From: Intrasporangium calvum DSM 43043
GTDB taxonomy: Bacteria; Actinomycetota; Actinomycetes; Actinomycetales; Dermatophilaceae
Length of the DNA: 64,000 nucleotides
NCBI RefSeq assembly: GCF_000184685.1
Contig: NC_014830.1
Coordinates: 1,426,001 to 1,490,000 of the forward strand
Direction of reading: 5' to 3'
The notes beneath the pieces are model-generated. The model was not told the origin of the DNA and ran no database searches. It was given only the letters and a program-made list of their open reading frames with translations. A program made the translations under genes and the position numbers. Positions 1-8,732 of this stretch are shown piece after piece (within the stretch, counting starts at the first letter, position 1; each line of letters opens with the position of its first letter).

Positions 1-1158
1 ATGACCTCGAGCGCCGTGCGCACCCTCCAGACGAAGCTCGGGTCACTCCCCACGACGGGCTACTTCGGCTCGCTGACGAAGGACCGGGTGCTCGCGTACC
101 AGAAGTTCGTCGGCCTGCCTCAGACCGGAACCGCTGACCCCGTCACCCAGTACCGGCTGTGGGTGCGCGGCTGGGCGGCACCTGCGACATCGGGAGGGGG
201 CACCGCGACGACCTATCCCACCCTGTCGATCGGGACGACCTCCGCTGCAGTGAAGAACCTCCAGGCCGAGCTGGGCAACCTCCCCACGACCGGCTACTTC
301 GGCTCGATGACCCAGGCCCGCGTCACCGAGTACCAGAAAGCCGTGGGGCTGCCGGCGACGGGGATCGCCGACCAGACCACCCAGGAGCTGCTCTACACCA
401 AGGGCTGGCCGACGACGTACCCCACGCTGTCCGTCGGGATGACCTCGACCGCGGTGCAGAACCTCCAGGCCCGGCTGGGCAACCTGCCGACGACCGGCTA
501 CTTCGGCTCGATGACCCGGGCACGCGTCATCGAGTACCAGCGGTTCGTGGGGCTCGCGACGACGGGGGTCGCCGACAACCGCACCCAGCAGCTGCTCTAC
601 ACGCGGGGTTGGTCCGTCGTCGCCCCCGCCAGCACCACCGTCCAGCAGGAAGGAGCCGTGATGACCGCCTTCACCACCTCATCGCCGACCAGCACGGCCG
701 GTCCCGCCGTCTCGACCGTCTCGACCGCGACGACGTTCACGCCGTTCAAGGATGTCGTGCTCGCGATGGGCTCTCGCGGTGCAGCGGTCCGAACGCTGCA
801 ACGCGCACTGGGAGGAGTGGCCGTCGACGGTGTCTTCGGGTCGCTCACCCGGGACAAGGTGGCGGCCCTCCAACGCTCGCTGGCGCTCCCACAGACCGGT
901 GTCGTCACGCCGGAGGTGTGGGAGGTCCTCGAGTCCAGGGAGTTCCCCTTCGCGGCGCACCGCACGACGGTCCTGCGGCTCGGGGACACCGGGCCCCAGG
1001 TCTCCGCGGTGCAGCGAGTGCTCGGCGTGCGCCCCACGGGCGTCTTCGACGAGCGGACCCGAGCGGCGGTCAAGGAGGCGCAGGCCCGCGCCGGGCTCGC
1101 GAGCACCGGGGTGGTGGCCTCCCGGACGTGGTCCCTCTTCGACCGGCTCTCGGCGTAG
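1..1158 (+). CDS. Peptidoglycan-binding repeat protein, 5' end cut by window edge
   Basis: Five peptidoglycan_binding_1 type repeats are visible at about residues 1-56, 72-137, 138-203, 250-309 and 318-380, each with a core like AVxNLQxxLGNLPTTGYFGS. The family binds cell-wall peptidoglycan and usually targets a wall enzyme or surface protein. The first methionine aligns with an internal position of the later repeats (GMTSTAVQNLQ), so the true start and any signal peptide or catalytic domain lie upstream of the window. Repeats 1-3 are near identical and 4-5 are diverged, which suggests recent duplication. A Ser/Thr-rich linker joins repeats 3 and 4. No enzyme domain is seen in this part. Confidence 0.8.
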   Translation: MTSSAVRTLQTKLGSLPTTGYFGSLTKDRVLAYQKFVGLPQTGTADPVTQYRLWVRGWAAPATSGGGTATTYPTLSIGTTSAAVKNLQAELGNLPTTGYFGSMTQARVTEYQKAVGLPATGIADQTTQELLYTKGWPTTYPTLSVGMTSTAVQNLQARLGNLPTTGYFGSMTRARVIEYQRFVGLATTGVADNRTQQLLYTRGWSVVAPASTTVQQEGAVMTAFTTSSPTSTAGPAVSTVSTATTFTPFKDVVLAMGSRGAAVRTLQRALGGVAVDGVFGSLTRDKVAALQRSLALPQTGVVTPEVWEVLESREFPFAAHRTTVLRLGDTGPQVSAVQRVLGVRPTGVFDERTRAAVKEAQARAGLASTGVVASRTWSLFDRLSA

Positions 1159-1195
1159 CCGTCCCCGGCCGCTGGCGGCCCGACATGACTGATGT

Positions 1196-1210
1196 CGTAT
1201 GCCGCTCAGC
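1196..1210 (+). repeat. Dispersed 11-mer repeat, copy 1
   Basis: CGTATGCCGCT followed by CAGC. It lies between two convergent genes and faces copy 2 at 1265-1279, so the pair can form an 11-bp stem with a long loop that holds a small GC hairpin (1244-1256). Confidence 0.85.
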
Positions 1211-1264
1211 GCGCCTCCGCTCTCGACAGACCCGAGCGGATGGCGGGGTTTCCCCGAAGAGCGA

Positions 1265-1279
1265 GCCCAGCGGCATACG
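1265..1279 (-). repeat. Dispersed 11-mer repeat, copy 2
   Basis: CGTATGCCGCTGGGC on the minus strand, 7 bases after the end of the minus-strand TIGR03089 gene. It shares the extended flank GAGCGAGCCC with copies 6 and 10. Confidence 0.85.
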
Positions 1280-1285
1280 GCGTGC

Positions 1286-2056
1286 TCAGGGGGAGGAGGG
1301 CACCTGCGGTCCACCTCGGGCCGGAAGGAGGGAGAGGGTGACCCCCTCCGCCTCCAGCCGCCGAGCGAGGGCGTCGGGGTCGACGGCGGCAGAACCGCGC
1401 ATCGCGACGACGGAGCCGTCCGCTGCCCAGGCACTGAGCGTCACGGCGAGCAGGCGTCCGAGCCCGTCGTCCACCGCGACCCTGGGCCCCCGGCCCCAGG
1501 CCGGCTCGGGCACCACGAGGTCGCCGTAGGGCGTGTCGGTGCCGTCCACACTCAGTGCGAGGTCACCGGGCTCGGGGTCGGACATCGGGGAGAACTGGTC
1601 ACCGTGCGTCGCCAGCTCCCTCGCCTCGTCCACGGCACCACCGGCGGCCGCTGCGTCAGGGTTCGAGCGTGCGAGCGCAGGCAGCGTGACGAGAACGGCA
1701 TCACCGCCATGGGCGGCTGCGGCGGCCGGGTCGATCGTCGCGAGGACGTCGGCATCGCCGGCGGCCGCCCCGAGGACGACGGTGGCGCCGACCGACCACG
1801 ACGCCCACGCCCAGTAGACACCCCGCCAGTGCGCCGGCAGGTCGAGCCCGACCGTCGTGCCGGGACCGGCGGCGCAGTCGTCCTGGAGGAGGTTCGCGGC
1901 CTTCGAGACCCAGTTGGCGAGCACTCGTGCACTGAGCTCGATGCGCTCGCCCCGGGTCGGGCCGGGCTCGTCGTCGTACCAGGTCAGCCGGGGCCGGCCA
2001 GAGTCGCTCGCCAGGAGTCGGGCCAGCACGTCGGAGGGGTAGAGCGGCCCGGGCAT
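1286..2056 (-). CDS. TIGR03089 family protein (small AMP-binding-like protein)
   Basis: This 256-residue protein matches the actinobacterial TIGR03089 family, which resembles a shortened acyl-AMP ligase: the N-terminal part (WYDDEPGPTRGERIELSARVL) reads like the start of an AMP-binding domain. It is only half the size of a true ligase, and I see no complete ATP-binding P-loop motif, so catalysis is doubtful. It lies 7 bases downstream of the LCP gene in the same direction, a neighbourhood often seen for this family, and probably shares its transcript. Its substrate is unknown. Confidence 0.75.
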   Translation of the reverse strand: MPGPLYPSDVLARLLASDSGRPRLTWYDDEPGPTRGERIELSARVLANWVSKAANLLQDDCAAGPGTTVGLDLPAHWRGVYWAWASWSVGATVVLGAAAGDADVLATIDPAAAAAHGGDAVLVTLPALARSNPDAAAAGGAVDEARELATHGDQFSPMSDPEPGDLALSVDGTDTPYGDLVVPEPAWGRGPRVAVDDGLGRLLAVTLSAWAADGSVVAMRGSAAVDPDALARRLEAEGVTLSLLPARGGPQVPSSP

Positions 2057-2063
2057 CAGTGCC

Positions 2064-3275
2064 TCACTTCGGGTCCTCGCCGGGTGTCGTGCCCGGTGGC
2101 GGCTCGGTCAGGGGCTGGTCGTCCCTGAGAGTGTGGAAGAGGGCGAGCGCCCGCTCGCTGTCCCACTTGACCGCCACCCCGGCGTTGTCGGTGGGATAGG
2201 CCATGTCCGCGATGGGGACGGTCAGGGACAGCCCCTCGTCGCTGCTCACCGCCCGCATCGCCTGCAGGACCCGGTAGGCGTCGAGCAGGGAGGTCTCCTC
2301 CCCGACCGCCACTCCGCCGGAGGCTGCGTCGACGAACGTGGTGTAGCGCCAAGGGATCAGGACGGTGGAAGGGGTCGCGGACTGCTTCATCAGGGCCCCG
2401 AGGAACTGGCGCTGACGAGTCGCCCGGCCGATGTCCCCGAGTGGGTCCTCGTACCGCGACCGGACGTAGCCGAGCGCGTTCTTGCCGTCGAGGACCTGGC
2501 ACCCCTTCTGGAGGTCGATGCCCGCCTTGTCGTCCTTCATGTCACGGGGCACGCAGATCTCCACGCCCCCGATCGCGTCGACCATCCCGGCGAAGCCACC
2601 GAGTCCGATCTCGAGGTAACCGTTGATGTGCAGGCCGGTCACCTGCTCGACGGTCTGCGTGAGCAGCTTGGGCCCGCCGAACGTGAAGGCCGCGTTGATC
2701 TTGTTGGTCCCGTGCTCCGGGATGGGCACGTAGGAGTCCCGCGGGATGGAGATGAGGACCGGCTTGCCGCCGCTCTCCGAGACGTGGACGAGCATGATCG
2801 TGTCGGTCCGGTTGCCCTCCGCCGACCCGGTCTTCAGCTGCCGACGCTGCGCAGCCGTCAGCCCCTCGCGGCTGTCCGACCCGACGAGGAGGTAGTTGTG
2901 GCCTGACGTGTCCTTCGGCCGCTCGCCCGCGGGCACGTTGTCGACGCGGGAGATCCCCGTCCACGCGGCCACCGGGACCCAGATCATGAAGGCCAGCCAG
3001 CCCACCACGAGCAGGCCGACCACGAAGAGGGTGAGTCGTCCCTTCCGCCGCCGGGTCCGTGGCCCCGGCCTCACCTGCCGCAGGGCCTCGGGACTGGCCT
3101 CCCGTCGGGGGTCAGGGCGCACCTCCCCTCGGGGATCGGGGCGGACCTCCCGTCGCGGGCTCGGTCGGGCGGCAGCGGCGGCGGGTCGCCCCTTGCGTGT
3201 GTCGACCACGTAGACGTCGTCCTCGGGGCCGCCGGGGCTGCCGGCGCCGTGGGGCGGGCGAGGTTCAGTCGGCAT
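2064..3275 (-). CDS. LCP (LytR-CpsA-Psr) family protein
   Basis: LCP proteins attach polyprenyl-linked glycopolymers to peptidoglycan at the outer membrane face. The 403-residue protein has an Arg/Pro-rich cytoplasmic N-terminus with repeats of the RREVRPDPR type, one membrane segment (LTLFVVGLLVVGWLAFMIWV) and then the catalytic domain (NYLLVGSDSREG, RTDTIMLVHV, SIPRDSYVPIP, NKINAAF, LGYVRSRYED), where the conserved Arg and Asp residues bind the lipid pyrophosphate. I chose the ATG at 3275 because it overlaps the DUF2304 stop by 11 bases. It is the third gene of the run GT2-DUF2304-LCP. Confidence 0.9.
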   Translation of the reverse strand: MPTEPRPPHGAGSPGGPEDDVYVVDTRKGRPAAAAARPSPRREVRPDPRGEVRPDPRREASPEALRQVRPGPRTRRRKGRLTLFVVGLLVVGWLAFMIWVPVAAWTGISRVDNVPAGERPKDTSGHNYLLVGSDSREGLTAAQRRQLKTGSAEGNRTDTIMLVHVSESGGKPVLISIPRDSYVPIPEHGTNKINAAFTFGGPKLLTQTVEQVTGLHINGYLEIGLGGFAGMVDAIGGVEICVPRDMKDDKAGIDLQKGCQVLDGKNALGYVRSRYEDPLGDIGRATRQRQFLGALMKQSATPSTVLIPWRYTTFVDAASGGVAVGEETSLLDAYRVLQAMRAVSSDEGLSLTVPIADMAYPTDNAGVAVKWDSERALALFHTLRDDQPLTEPPPGTTPGEDPK

Positions 3276-3681
3276 CGGTGCCCTTCGGGGTCGGTGTGGA
3301 TGGGGTGGGGCGCGCCGGTCGGTCGGGAGGGAACGCATCCCTGACGGGGACCGCCTCGTCGAGCGCGATCCGCCGGGCGAGCCGCGTGTAGCGAACCTCC
3401 ATCTCGCGGAACCGCTTGAACGTCGTCACGACGAAGCCGAGGAAGGCGACGACCAGCCCGTAGAGGATGAGGTCGGCGCCTCGCCCGACGCCCAGGGCCT
3501 GTGCCAGGCTCGTCCACGTCTTGCTCGGGTCGATGATCGAGTAGACGGCCAGGCCGGCAAGGGCGAGGAGCCCGAGCCGGCGCACCGCCTGGGTCCGCTG
3601 GCCGGAGCCCGCGAGCAGCCGCCAGGCGATCGCCAACGTCGCAGCGATGAGGATGATCTGGATGACGCTCTGTCGACTCAT
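3265..3681 (-). CDS. DUF2304 membrane protein
   Basis: A 138-residue protein with three predicted membrane helices (VIQIILIAATLAIAWRLL, LGLLALAGLAVYSII, LILYGLVVAFLGFVVTTF) and a charged tail rich in Pro and Thr, typical of DUF2304. The family is commonly coded next to a GT2 glycosyltransferase of the dolichyl-phosphate mannose synthase type and is thought to be its membrane partner. Its ATG overlaps the GT2 stop by four bases (ATGA), so the two are translationally coupled. Its biochemical function is not established. Confidence 0.85.
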   Translation of the reverse strand: MSRQSVIQIILIAATLAIAWRLLAGSGQRTQAVRRLGLLALAGLAVYSIIDPSKTWTSLAQALGVGRGADLILYGLVVAFLGFVVTTFKRFREMEVRYTRLARRIALDEAVPVRDAFPPDRPARPTPSTPTPKGTDAD

Positions 3682-4364
3682 CGCCAGATCAGCTCCGCGA
3701 GGATGTTGACGGCATTCCACAGCGACTGGCCCTTGGCCTTGCTGTAGTCCGTGTAGAGGATGTGGACCGGCGCCTCGGCATAGGTGACCGGCTCGCCGTC
3801 GAAGCGCATCGCCCCGATCTGGGCGACGATCTCGGAGGCGTGGGCCATCCGGTTCTGCGTGATGTCGAGACGCTCCACGACGCCGCGCTCGAGGACGCGC
3901 AGGCCGTTGTGGGCGTCGGTGAGCCGGGTGCCCGTGCTGAGGTTGGTGTAGGCGACCGCCATCCGGAGGACCAGCCTCTTGAGACGTGACGCCTCGGTGC
4001 GTTCGTCGAGGAAGCGGGACCCGAACACCACGCGGACCGGCCCCTCGCGGACGAGGTCGACCATGGCCTCGACGTCGGCGACCTGGTGCTGCCCGTCGGC
4101 GTCGAAGGTGACGCAGTAGCGCATCGCCGGGTCGGTCAGTGCGTAGTCGAAACCGGTCTGCAGCGCCGCGCCCTGGCCGAGGTTGACGGGGTGCCGCACC
4201 ACGACGGCCCCGGCCTGCTCGGCGCGTGCGGCCGAGTCGTCGGTGGAACCGTCGTCCACGCAGACGACCTTCGGGAAGGACGCGCGGGCGGTGCGTACGA
4301 CGTCGCCGATGACCTTCGCCTCGTTGTAGAGCGGCACCACGAGCCACACGTCGTTCGCTTGCAT
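3678..4364 (-). CDS. Glycosyltransferase family 2 (DPM1/ArnC-like)
   Basis: A 228-residue GT2 with the expected motifs: VVPLYNEAKVI at the start, VDDGSTDDS, GQGAALQTG, and the metal-binding DADGQH. Enzymes of this type move a sugar from a nucleotide donor, usually onto polyprenyl phosphate. The chosen ATG (4364) has a TACTCT -10 box 7 bases upstream, so the mRNA is probably leaderless; an earlier in-frame start would add 31 poorly conserved residues. It heads the GT2-DUF2304-LCP-TIGR03089 run, which suggests making and attaching a wall polysaccharide. No C-terminal membrane domain is present; DUF2304 may supply it. Confidence 0.88.
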   Translation of the reverse strand: MQANDVWLVVPLYNEAKVIGDVVRTARASFPKVVCVDDGSTDDSAARAEQAGAVVVRHPVNLGQGAALQTGFDYALTDPAMRYCVTFDADGQHQVADVEAMVDLVREGPVRVVFGSRFLDERTEASRLKRLVLRMAVAYTNLSTGTRLTDAHNGLRVLERGVVERLDITQNRMAHASEIVAQIGAMRFDGEPVTYAEAPVHILYTDYSKAKGQSLWNAVNILAELIWR

Positions 4365-4371
4365 CACCACC

Positions 4372-4377
4372 AGAGTA
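4372..4377 (-). promoter_or_regulatory. -10 box for leaderless GT2 transcript
   Basis: TACTCT on the minus strand ends 7 bases before the ATG at 4364, the spacing that puts the transcript start at the start codon. No clear -35 is visible. Confidence 0.5.
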
Positions 4378-4444
4378 AAGCGGAGCCGCCCGTGCCCTGT
4401 CCCGGCGCCACGCAGACGCGGCGGTTCGGGGCCCGGCTCGGGGC

Positions 4445-4450
4445 TAGAGT
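4445..4450 (+). promoter_or_regulatory. -10 box for leaderless GT4 transcript
   Basis: TAGAGT lies 8 bases before the ATG at 4459. It is divergent from the GT2 promoter, so one short region serves both arms of the polysaccharide block. Confidence 0.55.
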
Positions 4451-4458
4451 CGGTCACG

Positions 4459-6447
4459 ATGACGGACCTGAGGCTCGATCACGTGGCACCGGCGCCCGCC
4501 GGTTCCGCCGCCCTGCGGATCGCGGTGGTCGGCCCGACGCATCCGCACAAGGGCGGGGTCGCCGCGCACACGACGATGCTCGCGCACCACCTGAGCGAGG
4601 CGGGCCACGACGTGACGTTGGTGTCCTGGGCGCACCTCTACCCCTCGAGGCTGCACCACGCCGACGCCACCGTCCCCCAGGGCGCGCCAGAGGTGCCTCC
4701 CTATCCCCGGACCGTGCGCGCCCTGAGCTGGGCCCGTCCCGACACGTGGGTCCGCGCCGGTCGCCGGCTCCGTGATGTCGACGCCGTGCTCGTCGTCCAC
4801 GTGATGCCACCCGTCGTCCCGGCCCACCTCGCGCTGCTCCACGCAGCCGGGGCTCTCCCGGGTGTCCCGGGCCTCCCGGGCCTCCCGGGTGTCCCGAGCC
4901 CACGCCCCCAGTCGATCGTCGTGTGCCACAACGTGCTCCCGCACGAGTCGCGGCCGGGTGACACCCCCCTCATGAGGATGTTCCTCGCCAAGGTCGACGC
5001 GATCCTGGTCCACAGCGCCGACCAGGCCACCCTCGCCCACGAGCTCGGTGCGCGCCGGGTGTCGGTGGCCGACCTCCCGCCGCACCTGCCCGGCGGTGAG
5101 CCGATCTCCCGAGGCCAACGCAGCGGACCGACCCGACTGCTCGCGCTCGGTCTGATCCGCGAGTACAAGGGCATCGACGTCCTCTTGCGGGCCATGCTGG
5201 ACGTGCCCGACGTCAGCCTGACGATCGCCGGCGAGGTCTGGCCCTCCCAGCGAGAGGTCATCGGGCGGCTCGTGACCGACCCGCGCCTCGCCGGACGCGT
5301 CGAGCTGCGCGAGGGATACGTGCCGGCCGACGAGCTCGCGGCGCTCCTCGCCGACCACGACGTCCTCACGCTGCCCTACCGGTCGGCCACGGCCTCGCAG
5401 AACGTCATCCTCGGACACGCCCACGGCCTACCCGTGCTCGCCTCGGACATCGCACCGTTCTCGGGCCAGATCGAGGACGGGGTCAACGGACTGCTCGTGC
5501 CCCCCGAGGACGAGCGGGCGCTCGCCGGGGCGTTGCGGCGGCTCCGGGATCCCGAGGTTCGTGCCCGGTTGGCCGAGGGGGTGCAGACCCCCGACCTGTC
5601 CGGGCCCTGGGCCAACTACCTCGGCACGATCGAGGCGCTCGCCGCGGATGACGAACGGTCGTCGGTTCCCGGCTGGCGCGGAGGATCCCACTCGGCCGCC
5701 GCCCCGCGAGCACCGCACCTGGCCGTGGCCGCCGGCGTCCGCGCGGCCGGCTCGCGGCTCGCGGGGGGACTGCGGGCCGGCATCCGGTCGCGTCGGCCCG
5801 TCGTCGCGTTGGACCGGTCCGACCTGCCGGACTGGGTCCTGCCGACCGACGTCCTCAGCGACCCGCTCGAAGCCGAGGAGGCCCGCCGACTGGCCCGTCG
5901 GCTCGGCCTGCCGCTGTCGCTGGACAAGGTCGAGGCGTGGGCGGCGCTCGGCGCGCTCGCCGCGATCCTGCGGGTCCGCGACGACGGCCGTCGAAGCGCC
6001 ATCATCGTCGACGAGACCGGGACCCGGTCGGTGTTGTCGCGCTGGGCCAGGGCCATCGGCTTCGCTCCCGTCGAGATCGACTTCACCGGTTCGGAGCCGA
6101 GCGTGGCAGCCCTCGACGTCGACACCGGCTCCCTCGACGTCATCGTGCGGATCCACCCCCGGGGCTGCGACGGCACCGACGTCGACCACGTCCTCGAACA
6201 GGCGTCATGGGCACTCCGCTCCGGTGGTCTGCTCATCGTCACGATCCCGATCGGGCCGCCGTCCGCCCCCGGGGCGGTCGGGCCTGCAGACGTCCGCGGC
6301 ATCCTCGCGCGGGCCCACGACCTCGGCTTCGTCCTCGTCGGCGACCTCGACGGCGACGTCAACGCGCGCATGCGCGAAGCCGGCGCGCGAGCGCGAGCCG
6401 ACTCAGCGGCATACGGCCTCGTCCGGCTGACGTTGAGGAGGCGCTGA
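4459..6447 (+). CDS. GT4 glycosyltransferase fused to a methyltransferase-like domain
   Basis: Residues 10-395 are a GT-B fold glycosyltransferase: the N-terminal half opens with IAVVGPTHPHKGGVAAHT and the C-terminal half has the GT4 signature (LLALGLIREYKGIDVLLRA, ending near EDGVNGLLVPPEDERALA). Residues about 470-662 form a second domain with a Rossmann/methyltransferase-like end (VLEQASWALRSGGLLIVTIPIG), but I see no clear SAM-binding GxGxG, so it may be inactive. A collagen-like run of GLPG triplets (about residues 134-146) comes from 9-base repeats. The gene abuts the flippase-like gene with no gap. Copy 3 of the dispersed 11-mer lies in its last 16 codons, encoding SAAYG. Confidence 0.8.
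   Translation: MTDLRLDHVAPAPAGSAALRIAVVGPTHPHKGGVAAHTTMLAHHLSEAGHDVTLVSWAHLYPSRLHHADATVPQGAPEVPPYPRTVRALSWARPDTWVRAGRRLRDVDAVLVVHVMPPVVPAHLALLHAAGALPGVPGLPGLPGVPSPRPQSIVVCHNVLPHESRPGDTPLMRMFLAKVDAILVHSADQATLAHELGARRVSVADLPPHLPGGEPISRGQRSGPTRLLALGLIREYKGIDVLLRAMLDVPDVSLTIAGEVWPSQREVIGRLVTDPRLAGRVELREGYVPADELAALLADHDVLTLPYRSATASQNVILGHAHGLPVLASDIAPFSGQIEDGVNGLLVPPEDERALAGALRRLRDPEVRARLAEGVQTPDLSGPWANYLGTIEALAADDERSSVPGWRGGSHSAAAPRAPHLAVAAGVRAAGSRLAGGLRAGIRSRRPVVALDRSDLPDWVLPTDVLSDPLEAEEARRLARRLGLPLSLDKVEAWAALGALAAILRVRDDGRRSAIIVDETGTRSVLSRWARAIGFAPVEIDFTGSEPSVAALDVDTGSLDVIVRIHPRGCDGTDVDHVLEQASWALRSGGLLIVTIPIGPPSAPGAVGPADVRGILARAHDLGFVLVGDLDGDVNARMREAGARARADSAAYGLVRLTLRRR
6401..6415 (-). repeat. 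Dispersed 11-mer repeat, copy 3 (inside a gene)
   Basis: CGTATGCCGCTGAGT on the minus strand, inside the 3' end of the GT4 gene, where the plus strand reads as DSAAYG. Confidence 0.85.
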
Positions 6448-7413
6448 GTGTCCCGCGGGCGACTCCTCATGGGGCTCCGCGTCCTCGTCGCAGTCGTCAC
6501 GCTCGCGGCAGTGGTCTACGCGGTCGCCCGCAACTGGGGGGACGTCTCCGTGCACCTCGGCAAGGTCTCGGTGGTGACCTTCGCGTGGTCGACGTTGGCC
6601 GCGGCGGTCGGCACGTGGCTGACCATGCTCGGGTGGCGCATCATCCTGCGCGACCTCGGCTCGGACCTGCATGTGGCTCCCGCCTCCGGCGTCTACTTCG
6701 TGGGCCAGCTCGGCAAGTACCTCCCCGGGTCGCTCTGGTCGGTGCTCGTGCAGGCCGACATCGCCGCCCACCTGCGCGTGCCTCGGCGGAGGACCGCGGT
6801 GACGGGGCTGCTGGCCCTCGGCTTCGCCCTGCTCACCGGGCTGCTCGTCGGGCTGCCATCCGTCGGGTTCCTCCTGCGCCAGACCTCCGGCGGGTTCCCT
6901 TGGTGGCTGGTGCTCGCGGCGCCCCTCGTCGTCGTGCTGCTCGTGCCCCGGCTGCTCAACTGGTCGATCGCCACGATGCTCCGGCTGATCCGCCGACCCC
7001 CACTCGAGCACGACCTGTCGGCGCGAGCGGTTCTCAAGGCCGTGGCCACCTTCGTGCTCGTGTGGCTCTGCTTCGGGGCGCACACCTGGCTGCTCGCGGC
7101 CGCGGTCGCCGGAGATGCCCCGCACCCCGACCTCTCGACGGCGGCGTTGACCGGCTATGCGCTCTCGGTGTCCCTCGGCATGCTCCTCATCGTCCTGCCG
7201 GCCGGTCTGGGCGCTCGCGAAGGGCTGCTCACCCTCATCCTCTCCGCGGCGATCCCGACGCCGGCAGCGGCGGCGGTGGCGATCATGTCGCGCTTCATCG
7301 TCACCATCCTCGACGTGGCAGCCGCCCTCGTCGGCTGGTTCTACGCCCGCTCCCACGACCTCGTCAGCGAGCGGCGCGAACGGGCCCCGGACGCGCAGCT
7401 CGGTTCGAGGTGA
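6448..7413 (+). CDS. Flippase-like integral membrane protein (UPF0104/AglD2-MprF type)
   Basis: A 321-residue protein with about eight hydrophobic helices and the family motif FVGQLGKYLPGSLWS followed by a GLGAREGLL segment, as in the lysylphosphatidylglycerol synthase transmembrane (UPF0104) family. Relatives occur next to glycosyltransferases and are proposed to flip lipid-linked intermediates. The GTG start follows the GT4 stop directly, so the pair is an operon. There is no soluble aminoacyl-transferase domain, so lysyl-lipid synthesis is unlikely. Confidence 0.75.
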   Translation: MSRGRLLMGLRVLVAVVTLAAVVYAVARNWGDVSVHLGKVSVVTFAWSTLAAAVGTWLTMLGWRIILRDLGSDLHVAPASGVYFVGQLGKYLPGSLWSVLVQADIAAHLRVPRRRTAVTGLLALGFALLTGLLVGLPSVGFLLRQTSGGFPWWLVLAAPLVVVLLVPRLLNWSIATMLRLIRRPPLEHDLSARAVLKAVATFVLVWLCFGAHTWLLAAAVAGDAPHPDLSTAALTGYALSVSLGMLLIVLPAGLGAREGLLTLILSAAIPTPAAAAVAIMSRFIVTILDVAAALVGWFYARSHDLVSERRERAPDAQLGSR

Positions 7414-7462
7414 CGCGCGACCACCAGGAGTCGACGATCACCTCGGGCCACGTCTCGACGGT

Positions 7463-7897
7463 CTAGACCCGCTCGAGGAGGAAGACCGGGATGACCCGAT
7501 CCGTCTTCTCCTGGTACTGGGCGTAGGGCGGGAAGGCGGCGACGCAGACGGGCCACCACTCGGCGCGCTCCTCGGGTCCGAGCTCACGGGCGTGGGCCCG
7601 GAACCTGTCGGTGCCGTCCTGCAGCTCCACCTCCGGGTGGGCGCGCAGGTTGTGGTACCACTGCGGGTGGTCCGGTCGGCCGCCCTGGCTCGCGACCGCG
7701 GCGTAGACGCCGTCCCGCTCGACGCGCATGAGCGGCACCTTCCGGACGGCCCCGGTCCGTGCGCCGCGCATCGTCACGAGCACGACGGGGCGACCGAGGA
7801 TGTCGACCGAGGCGGTCGTCCCGGTCTCCGCGATCTGCTCGACCTGATGCCGCACCCAGTCGGACGGGCTGGGGAGGTAGTCGTCCACGCTGGTCAC
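7463..7897 (-). CDS. F420-type nitroreductase-family (Ddn-like) protein
   Basis: A 144-residue protein of the deazaflavin-dependent nitroreductase family (split beta-barrel fold). Family signs are VVLVTMRGARTGAVRKVPLMRVERDG, split here across the core, and the PQWYHNLRAHPEVELQDG segment. Members use reduced F420 to reduce quinones or other acceptors. I chose the GTG at 7897 because its GTGA overlaps the stop of the upstream DUF3105 gene. The substrate cannot be told from sequence. Confidence 0.85.
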   Translation of the reverse strand: MTSVDDYLPSPSDWVRHQVEQIAETGTTASVDILGRPVVLVTMRGARTGAVRKVPLMRVERDGVYAAVASQGGRPDHPQWYHNLRAHPEVELQDGTDRFRAHARELGPEERAEWWPVCVAAFPPYAQYQEKTDRVIPVFLLERV

Positions 7898-8637
7898 GCC
7901 GCGCCGGGCTCGGGCGCAGAGGACCACGGGAACTTCTTGACGAAGTCCTCGACCACCGTGACGTTGAGGCCGCCGCAGTACTGGCGCTTGCCGCTCTGCT
8001 CGCCGACCTTGCCGGTCTGGAGGTCGACGTCAGCAGCCCAGTGGGTCAGCGCGTACTTCTTGCCCTCGGGGAAGGCGCCCCGCGTCGTGTCCCATGGCGT
8101 GATGATGAACTTGTTCTGCGACTCGGGCATCGCGTTGACCCGCTCGGCCAGGGCTGCGAACTGCGACGCCTGGCTCTGCTCGACGGACGGGTCGTACCAG
8201 AGGACCGTGTAGCCGTGCTCGAGGTTGTGCACGAGGGCCTCGACCTCGGGAGCGTCCGCGACGGTGTAGACCCGGCGCTCCGAGAGGGCGGGCTGGGCGA
8301 AGTGCTGGCCGCTCGCGGGGGGCGCCGTGTCGTACTCGACCCGCTCGGTGTCCGCGACCGACGTGCCCGGCCCGACGTGGTCGGACGAGCCGGTGGCCGG
8401 GTCGTCGATGACCGGGTCGCACGCCGCGGCAGCGACATCGCCCGCCATCCCCTGGAGCGCGGCGTCCTTCTTGCTCTGCTCGCCCATGATCGCCCACGCC
8501 ACCGCCCCGCCGATGAGGGCGATGACGAGCACCACTGCACCGACGACGAGCAGGAAGCGTCGGCGCTCGGACTGCTTGGCCTTGGCCTGCATGGCGGCGA
8601 CGCGCTCGCGTCGTTCTCGGCTCGTGTCGCGGGCCAT
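7894..8637 (-). CDS. DUF3105 membrane-anchored protein
   Basis: A 247-residue protein: a charged N-terminal coiled segment, one membrane helix (FLLVVGAVVLVIALIGGAVAW) and an exported DUF3105 domain with the typical HNLEHGYTVLWYDPS and the PPASGQHF histidine motif. The conserved histidines suggest metal binding, but the function is unknown. A good ribosome-binding site (GAGGAACG) precedes the ATG. The gene is coupled to the F420-type reductase by a 4-base overlap. Confidence 0.85.
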   Translation of the reverse strand: MARDTSRERRERVAAMQAKAKQSERRRFLLVVGAVVLVIALIGGAVAWAIMGEQSKKDAALQGMAGDVAAAACDPVIDDPATGSSDHVGPGTSVADTERVEYDTAPPASGQHFAQPALSERRVYTVADAPEVEALVHNLEHGYTVLWYDPSVEQSQASQFAALAERVNAMPESQNKFIITPWDTTRGAFPEGKKYALTHWAADVDLQTGKVGEQSGKRQYCGGLNVTVVEDFVKKFPWSSAPEPGAA

Positions 8638-8732
8638 CGTTCCTCGTTCCGGGGGTCGGGCTGGGCGGGGCAGGGGCTCAGGGGTCGGGTCGCATTCAAC
8701 GACCGGGGTCGAGTGTAGGCGAGACTGTCCCC

